This document shows positions 56,997 through 64,000 of a stretch of DNA of 64,000 nucleotides, piece after piece. The notes beneath the pieces are model-generated. The model was given only the letters and a program-made list of their open reading frames with translations. It searched no databases and was not told the DNA's origin. The stretch comes from Phialophora verrucosa. Its lineage: Eukaryota; Ascomycota; Eurotiomycetes; Chaetothyriales; Herpotrichiellaceae. The stretch spans positions 682,001 through 746,000 of the forward strand of contig MSED01000015.1 in the NCBI GenBank assembly GCA_002099365.1, written 5' to 3'. Position numbers and translations under genes: made by a program. The first letter of the stretch is position 1. Each line of letters begins with the position of its first letter.

Positions 56997-57875
56997 CTAG
57001 CTCTTGTTCACCAAGGCACTCGTCTCTCGCCAGACGAAGCAGTGGCGCTTCCCTCGACCTCCAAAGACGTCCCTAGCGACGGGTGAAATATCATCACATT
57101 TGACAAAGAACAGGTCGGTGGCTTCCTCCAAAGTCTCGTCCAACGCCAGGAACGCGCCGGGCCCAGTGTCCAGAACAAATCTAATCTCCTTGACGTGCCT
57201 TGGCAGTCGCATCACGTATGTATAGTGTGTTCGCGACGAATTCCCTTGCTTGTCTCCCATGTTCTCCTGCAGATCTTGGCGAGCTGATTGATATTCGCGG
57301 TCTGGAAAGTCAAACGAAAAATGCCTGTCGAGCACGGCGAGATCCAAGATCAGCCTCGGTTTGGGCTGGTGAGTAGGAATTGACGCCATGAAGTCCTTCA
57401 AATAGGGTATTGCGCTTAGGAGGACGTGCGACGCGGCCTCGACTATCAGACACTCGAGACCCGAGCAGGACTGATTGATCGTCCGCCAAAATACCGTGGC
57501 GTAGGAACTGTTTAACCAAGCGTTCTTGTAGACGCGAAGAGCCTTGATCGACGCGAGCGCAATGGGCCCGAGCTTGGAGAAGGTCTCGATGTCCTTGTCG
57601 AACCGGAACGAGTTGGCCGAGTATGCGTACTGCAGCGCATCGCGCGAGATGGCCTTGTTCACGCGGAAAAGCGCCGTGTAGAAGGTCGGCTCCTGCGACT
57701 CATCGAACGGTGAAAACGATGCCCATCTGGTGAAGAAGTCTTGAATGCCCAGCGTGATGGGCGACGGCTTATGGCAGAACAGCTGCCTGTAAATCTCGTA
57801 GCGTACTTCTGGTGGCAGGTCAAGCAGACCTAGCTGCTTCGGTCTGGCATGACTGCAGCTTGAAACAGAGGCCAT
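56997..57875 (-). CDS. Fungal LPxEVR-domain (F-box-like) protein
   Basis: Intronless, 292 aa. It opens with a polar stretch then LGLLDLPPEVRYEIYRQLF (about residues 14-32), the short F-box-like helix of a large fungal family, followed by TALFRVNKAISRDALQYAYSANSFRF, the equivalent of the CRxIxxEAxxILYxxNxF motif. After that comes a domain with KLGPIALASIKALRVYKNAW and a C-terminal half without known motifs. It resembles the plus-strand protein at 15.5-16.9 kb in architecture but lacks its basic head and is much shorter, so they are distant family members and not recent copies. Function unknown; a substrate-receptor role is only suggested by the F-box similarity. Confidence 0.8.
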   Translation of the reverse strand: MASVSSCSHARPKQLGLLDLPPEVRYEIYRQLFCHKPSPITLGIQDFFTRWASFSPFDESQEPTFYTALFRVNKAISRDALQYAYSANSFRFDKDIETFSKLGPIALASIKALRVYKNAWLNSSYATVFWRTINQSCSGLECLIVEAASHVLLSAIPYLKDFMASIPTHQPKPRLILDLAVLDRHFSFDFPDREYQSARQDLQENMGDKQGNSSRTHYTYVMRLPRHVKEIRFVLDTGPGAFLALDETLEEATDLFFVKCDDISPVARDVFGGRGKRHCFVWRETSALVNKS

Positions 57876-59942
57876 GATCCGAGATGGCTTGACATCGACA
57901 ATTAGGATGTCATCCTCACAACCGGGTGGTAGGTGAACCTACCACGACAGTGATATCTCCCTCTGCCACGAACAGAGTTCAGGCAGGACGTCTCTCTCTT
58001 ATAAAAGGTTAAGAACAGTCATCCATGCAAGGTACTAACGTCGCTCACACCACGTGGCAGTCCCGTCCTGGCAGCAGGAAAGAAGCAAGCCGCCCCAGCG
58101 TTGCATTCTTGGACAGAGGCACCACCTGTGAGCATGGACATTATTTGACAGAGCGTGGAGCGGTGACAGCACTCGTGAGAGAAAACGACCATGCACGTCA
58201 GGCTCAGGCTCGGGCTCGGGCTCAGGCGAGCGTAGTCTGGCAAATCCAGTACGACGACAGTCCTCGTTGGAGTTGCGAAGAAACGTGGCACGCTCCGGCA
58301 AATCGCAAGACTCTCTTCTGGGTCGTCTTCAACCTCGAAGTAGGTACCCTATTACACTCGTTCAATATCCAACGCTCGCTCCTTGAGGTGGGCAGGGGTC
58401 CCAGAGCGCTATCTGTCGAGATATGTCAACCTCCCCAGCCTCGTTCGTCCCAACAAGTCGCTGAAACGGTGGCACCAAGCGGAAACTCAACTGACGCTGC
58501 TTCATAACTGTACAACTTACTCCGTACACACGATCCGGTGCCAACTGCAGGTTGTATTTCATGGGCGTTGTATCATTCGCCATCCCTACCAATTATGTTG
58601 AATGGATCTAGATTCTCGACACAGGGTGAGCGAGAGCTGGACCCGGACAAATCCTGTGCCTGCAGTTTCTCGTCCAACGCTGTTGCTTGTCGCTGTTAAA
58701 ACCAGCTACACCATCACCACTACTAGCAGGAGTCTTTGCTCCTTACGGACGTGGCTAACCTGCTCTTTACATGAACAATATGAACAATATACATATCAAC
58801 ATACGCGCGAAGTGACAGCCTCAGGCCAAGAAGCTGCCGACACAGCTCTGATGACAGAGCAACAATGGTCCGATCACAGTCGATTCGGGAGACGTGGAAC
58901 TTGTCGCTATGCCATAACTCACCACCATGAGAGGCCCATATTAGTACGAGGCGGTTCGGGAGAACCAGCATCGTTCAAACCCGACCTCGGCAAGCCATAT
59001 ACGTGTGACTCGACTGGCGCAGATGATACTGGGTTTCTCGCGATGGAGACACGACTGTCTGGTCACTACGAAACTGCTGACTCCGACCAAGGCTTTCTGG
59101 ACCAATGCCCGCGGCATAAACGAACATCAGAAATCAGGACCAGAAGGGAAGCAGCAACGGTATGTTACAGGCTCCGAATCTAAATGGGTACGCCGGAAAC
59201 TTCAAGCAGATCGCGCGTCGATGTCTATACTGCACGCGATATCGATCTGAGCACGTCCGTAGAGCTGTCCAGATTGGCTACATAGGTGAGTTTCCTCGAA
59301 AAACATTGATATTGGAGCGGGACAATGCAACCAATGCGATCAGGATCTCGTGAGGGATATCTTCGTGAACCAACTCCACTGGTCGGCAGGCTGCTTCACC
59401 GAGTATGTAATGAGGGTGAGACTTTTGTCCCCTCCCTCACATTCCCCCCCAGTCGACAGAGGATATAGTGTGGCTCTTCGGAATATCAAACAAGGCTCCT
59501 CAGTCTCAAATGAACAAGTCCTGTAGGATAAGACCGCGCATTGAGAACCCTGGGTGAAGGGTGATTGATCGACACAGTCACACCGCTACAGGACTCATAG
59601 GAGACGGTTCCTCAACGCATTTCTTCCCTTCCCTTCGTCCAGGGCCAATATTTGAACTCCCGCTCAGGAAGAAAGGACAAGCTGAACGAATTGGATCGTT
59701 TCGCACCGAAGCGGAGAACGTAGCGGCCAATGACGTAGTTGGAGACTCCGCGATTCGATCGTCGCAAGCTTCAAAGCGATCGACGTCGTGCAGCAAGTTA
59801 CGTGAAGCTGTTGGTTGACTTGTCCACTTGCATGTACGAGCACTCAGAACTCCTACTCGGAGACTTGGATAACTTTATATCAACCTTTGGAGCTCCTCCC
59901 TTTCCTCCGGGTTCGACACTCGCACCGACCCACCCCTTCTGA
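57876..59942. other. Intergenic, no gene recognised
   Basis: A 193-codon plus frame (58602-59183) and others show no domain or codon support. A hexamer repeat lies at 58201-58230. Confidence 0.5.
58201..58230. repeat. GGCTCR hexamer repeat, five units
   Basis: GGCTCA, GGCTCG, GGCTCG, GGCTCA, GGCGAG in tandem. Confidence 0.75.
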
Positions 59943-60498
59943 ATGTGGCAGCCCAAGCCTATGAAAGGTTTCATCTCCAACATGTTCCGCGCAGTAAGGA
60001 AGCCTTCTGCCACCCTCTACTCCCCGTTTATGCATGTCCCGAACAGAACTAACCAACCTGCTGCAGGGCAAAACCCTCGACGTGATTACCCTCTTCCACA
60101 GACCGTCCGTCCAAGCCAGCGTCCGCGCCCAGACGCTCCTCAAGCAGGCGTCCGCGCAGGCCTCCCAGAGTGCCACGGAAGACCAGGCGTCCGACCACTC
60201 CCACCAGAACCAGACCGTCACGCGCACAGATCCATTCGAGCTGGAAGTCACCGAGGCGGCACCCACCCCCGATCAGCTCAGAAGCATCTTCGAGTACGTC
60301 GGCAGCGGGAGGGCCGGGGAGCTGGTCCAAGGGGCGGCCAGCGAGAGTGATGCGTTGAGGAAGGTCAAAGAGGATGGAGGGCTGTTTATTCGGCCCGTAA
60401 CGGTCGATTGGAATGAGGGCCGTGCCGTCATCGGGGATAACGATAGTGAGATTTTGAAGCTGTTGAAGATGAATAAGAAGGGCGAGGCTGGACCATGA
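59943..60498 (+). CDS. FMP46: Mitochondrial Fmp46-type (DUF1687) thioredoxin-fold protein
   Basis: Two exons, 59943-59993 and 60067-60498, with a 73-nt intron (GTAAGG...CTGCAG), give 160 aa. The short first exon (MWQPKPMKGFISNMFRA) is basic and amphipathic, as expected of a mitochondrial entry signal. The body begins GKTLDVITLFHRPSVQASVR, the beta-alpha start of a thioredoxin-like fold, then TLLKQASAQAS, DPFELEVTEAAPTPDQLRSI and the family end RPVTVDWNEGRAVIGDNDSE. It is called a putative redox protein in yeast. No CxxC is present: LFHRPSVQAS stands where a cysteine pair would be, so any redox chemistry would be atypical. The length is normal for the family. Confidence 0.88.
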
Positions 60499-62731
60499 AG
60501 CAGAAAGCGAGGAGAGGAGTGTCCAATTCGATGGATGCGCTCTGATGACTACTGCGTCGGGTTATGGGCGCCAGTGCGGCACAACGGCCGTACAGGTATG
60601 AACGTGGAGAGACATCTCAGGAAGGCTCCATGCTTTGGGTTGCACATCTACGCTCTGGTGGGTGGACAATATGGCGAGGTCAAGAAGATTGCTGGCCGTG
60701 ACGAAGTCAATCTGCAGAGCAAGACGTGCAGCTGTGCTACGGCATTTTCCCTGCACTTTCAGAATGGATTTTTCATTCCATCGCCATCATGCATTTCTGG
60801 CTTGTCATGCTTTGCAGACAGCCCGCATTACTTCCGATGGAGTGAAGCCCGTTCCTTTCGACGTGATGTCGCCGACATTCCGAGTGCAAGTGTGCTACAG
60901 ATGGGAGGCTTGCCGCTCCGAAGACCATCTGACTTGTTCTCAAAGCATCGAACCATGCCATTCTTCCGCGCCGTCTTGACATAATTTCAACTCGATTTGC
61001 CTTGGACTTGACCACTTTTCCGCTGGTAAGGTGGAGCAGGGGGAGAGATCGTTGACGATCTGGGTTACTTTTCGTATGAGATCCGTGGGGAACAGGGCAA
61101 AACCAAACAAATGTGGGACAACAGCTACTTAACAGCGAAGTGATGTTGGTCGATGTCAGGTTCCAGTAGAGCCGGTCGCAATGTGTTATGAGCCGGCTAG
61201 TGTTCAGAAGAGAAGCTGAAGATGCATGTCTGAGGTCCATGTCGGTCTCCTTGCTCAATTTGCTGCCATGCTCCCCTGCGTGACGAATAGTTACACAAGA
61301 TCCGAAACGGCGTCACCACGGCGTGCAGGCGCACGTTAAGCTTTGGAATCAGGCTCACCTCGCTGGTCAGCATACCAAGCGGACTCCACGCAATCTTCAA
61401 GGCCACAGTACCAAACCATCCAGCGCAGATAGCTTGGCTCTTAGGAGGCTGTTCCGAGGAAGAAGATTCAAGTCGAGTCCAGGGATGAAACCGGCGCCCA
61501 GAAGAGGTTGATAAGGCTTGCGGTTTGTGCCTGTCACCTCGAATATCCACTAGTTTGTGTCCTCCTGCCTACTTGCCGCCGGGTACGGAAGGGATAACAG
61601 ATGATTGCAAGTTTGACCATGCTATATTCGGGCTGTTGTGAGACTATAGGAGTTCTGAGACGGAGACGGCATCGAGACGTAGCCGACAAGTGCGAAGCAA
61701 GGGACCTACGCTGGCAGGGAAAATCGTCGCAAGGGAAGGAAACATAGCTTGATGCTGTCATCCACACACTTGGAAACTGAACACCTAATTAACTGGACTT
61801 TTCACCTCCTCACAGGAGCGGTAGGTGAGCGGTTGTGTGAAGAAGTGGTGACGAGAGTGCGCAGTTAAGAGAGTGGATGACGCGGACATCGGGACGACCT
61901 TTCTGGGCACGTGGCTGGGCTGTTGGACATGACCTTGGCGGCATGGTTGAGAAAGCCAGCTCTCGAGAAAAAGAGAACTCCCAGCTCGCTTCTAGGGAGC
62001 ACCAGTAGAGGCCTAGTGCCACCACTTGCCTATCGAGTGCGGCACGTCTAGCTTCATAAGCAAACGCCCGGCTAGCTCACCGTTTGTCCTTATCAAAGGA
62101 AAGGGAATAGGTGAGTGACATGCCGCCTACATGCATTCCGTAGCGCTTGGGTAGAGCAAGTTTGGAATTCCCTCTGCAAGCCTAGGCGTCATACCGCCCA
62201 TTGCCATCCCCACTCCTGCAGGCTAGACTGTGAGGTCTTCCGCCACATCCCGTCACGGCCGTGGCGTTTGTGCTGCGTTGCGCAGTGCCTTGCATTCCCG
62301 GACTTGCATGAGACCTTTCGAGACAGAACAAGGACACAAGAATCAAAGAAAATCCACTCCGCCTTAGTGACTGCGTCGCCTTCACCCTGTCCTCCGTTCA
62401 CGTCGCTGTCGTCGCATCTTCTTCTTTCATGTTATTGTGCAGAACCTGCCACTCGTTATTTTCCATTCAACTGCCTGTCACTCCACCTATCGACGCCCGC
62501 CCGCACGTCATCGCGGATACGAGATCTGGGGCAGGGTTTAAGATCGCCCCCACGTTAACCGAACCAATCCTAACCAAAGCTCGTCACCATCCCAGCCATC
62601 CCAAGACCGTTGCGAGCACGAGTATTTTGAGAAAACCCCCGTGATTCTTGACGAGACAAACGGCGACTCGAGCAGGCTCGTTGCCCGCGGAAGCTCCCAC
62701 AATCACTGCTTATCCCACCGCATGAAGAAAA
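60499..62731. other. Intergenic, no gene recognised
   Basis: No supported gene in 2.2 kb. The last 500 nt before the mannosidase become C/T-rich on the plus strand, consistent with its promoter and leader. Confidence 0.5.
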
Positions 62732-64000
62732 ATGAGACCCTACCGAAGAAGACCTCTCCTGCACCTCGTCCTGTCCGCTCTACTCTTTACTCAAAATGCG
62801 CTAGCGATAGACCTCGACCTCTCGAGTCCCGACTCGATAAAGAGCGCCGCAAGGATAATCGCAGATGAGATGGTGACATACTATACCGGGTACCGCCCTG
62901 GAGATGTTCCTGGAAACCTCCCTGCACCGTACTATTGGTGGGAAGCTGGTGCCATGTTCGGAGCCTTGATCGACTATTGGTACTTTACCGGTGATGACTC
63001 CTTCAACGAGATCACGACTCAGGCCATGCTTCACCAAGTTGGTCCGGACAATGATTTCATGCCTCCGAACCAAACCAAGACCGAAGGGAACGACGATCAA
63101 GCCTTCTGGGGCATGGCCGCGCTCTCCGCCGCGGAGAATGTCTTCCCGAATCCACCCGAGGACCAACCACAGTGGCTCGCTTTGGCACAGGCTGTTTTCA
63201 ACACCCAGGCAGCTCGCTGGGATACGGCGTCCTGCGGAGGTGGACTGAAGTGGCAGATCTTCGCCTTCAACAATGGGTACAACTATAAGAACACCATCTC
63301 CAATGGCTGCTTCTTCAACATGGGGGCTCGACTGGCTGTCTATACCGGTAACCAGACATATGCCGACTGGGCTGAGCGCATGTGGGACTGGGTCACAGCT
63401 GTCGGATTGCGAGATGATCAGTACAACTTCTTTGACGGAAGCGACGATAACCTCAATTGCACCGAGCTCGACCATATCCAGTGGACTTACAACGCTGGCA
63501 CCTTTCTCGTCGGGGCTGCCAACATGTACAATTATGTAAGTGGTCCCACTCTTCGATATGGAGTACGGGAGGACTGACCTTTCCAAACAGACCAACGGTG
63601 CTCAGGTTTGGGCAGACCACCTCAATGGAATCATCGCCAGACTCAGCGTTTTTCTTGAGGGGAACATCATGAAGGAGGCGGCGTGTGAAGCTGTCAATCC
63701 TGATGGCTCTGATACCTGCAACGTGGATCAACGCTCGTTCAAGGCATACCTTGCTCGGTGGATAGCGGCGACTATCGTCAGAGCCCCTTTCACCTACCCC
63801 CTACTAAAACCCATCATGGAGCAATCGGCGGCCGCAGCGGCAGCAACCTGCACTGGTGGTGTAAATGGTACGTCCTGTGGATCAAAGTGGTGGAAAGGTG
63901 CCATATTCGACGGCAACACCGGAGTTGGTCAACAAATGTGTGCCCTGGAGGTCATTCAGTCGAATCTGATTACCGAGGTCTCTGGTCCTGTCACGGAAGG
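62732..64000 (+). CDS. GH76 mannan endo-1,6-alpha-mannosidase, DFG5/DCW1 type (3' end outside window)
   Basis: Cell-wall enzyme thought to cross-link GPI-anchored glycoproteins to wall glucan through the GPI mannose core. Exon 1 is 62732-63535 and exon 2 starts at 63591 after a 55-nt intron (GTAAGT...CTGAC...ACAG); the frame runs off the right edge, so 404 residues are seen of a usual 440-480. A signal peptide (LLHLVLSALLFTQNALA) precedes SIKSAARIIADEMVTYYTGY. APYYWWEAGAMFGALIDYWY is the family substrate groove. EGNDDQAFWGMAALSAAE holds the catalytic Asp-Asp pair near residue 118. CGGGLKWQIFAFNNGYNYKNT and NAGTFLVGAANMYNY follow. A GPI signal would lie beyond the window. Confidence 0.94.

Noticed and set aside
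58602..59183. 193-codon plus frame
   Set aside because: No family resemblance, low-quality composition and no splice or promoter support.

Overview
The window reads as nuclear DNA of a filamentous ascomycete (Pezizomycotina). Nearly every gene is closest to a fungal family, and the genes carry few short introns. Most introns are 48-115 nt with GTRNGT donors, CTRAC-like branch sites and YAG acceptors, and several are exactly 50-51 nt. An Argonaute, a DASH cryptochrome, URC1 and fungal-only membrane and LPxE-LR protein families fit this assignment. I could not settle the class from sequence alone. I see no rRNA, CRISPR, or intact or recognisable transposon.

Layout, left to right: an empty 1.6 kb; ELF1 (minus) diverging from URC1 (plus) across a promoter with two CACGTG boxes and a double GATA site; a propionyl/acetyl-CoA-synthetase-type enzyme (minus) converging on URC1; a small GPI-anchored wall protein with WSDW repeats (minus); a 2.8 kb gap; mitochondrial serine hydroxymethyltransferase (minus); an LPxELR nuclear-type protein (plus); a tRNA-Lys(UUU) gene whose reading requires two separate insertions to be removed; TRM44 (plus); COG3 (minus) diverging from a mitochondrial RCC1-repeat protein (plus); histone chaperone ASF1 (minus) diverging from the mRNA 3'-end factor RNA14 (plus); an Argonaute (plus); two small fungal membrane proteins (minus); a CYP52-type P450 (minus); a CRY-DASH with an RGG tail (minus); a FlbC-like C2H2 regulator (minus) with about 5.6 kb of gene-free upstream DNA; a second LPxEVR protein (minus); a mitochondrial FMP46-type thioredoxin-fold protein (plus); and a GH76 DFG5/DCW1 cell-wall mannosidase (plus) cut by the right edge.

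Most genes are housekeeping and unrelated, so no operon-like system is evident. The best local stories are: (1) the tRNA-Lys gene with a spliceosomal-looking 49-nt insertion in its D-loop plus an 18-nt canonical anticodon intron; (2) URC1 beside an acyl-CoA synthetase that could in principle handle the C3 acid made by uracil catabolism; (3) an imperfect hairpin just 3' of Argonaute; (4) a TACGAGTA octamer heavily concentrated in the non-coding DNA from 41 to 55 kb. All gene models were spliced by eye; where stated, exon lengths sum to whole codons.
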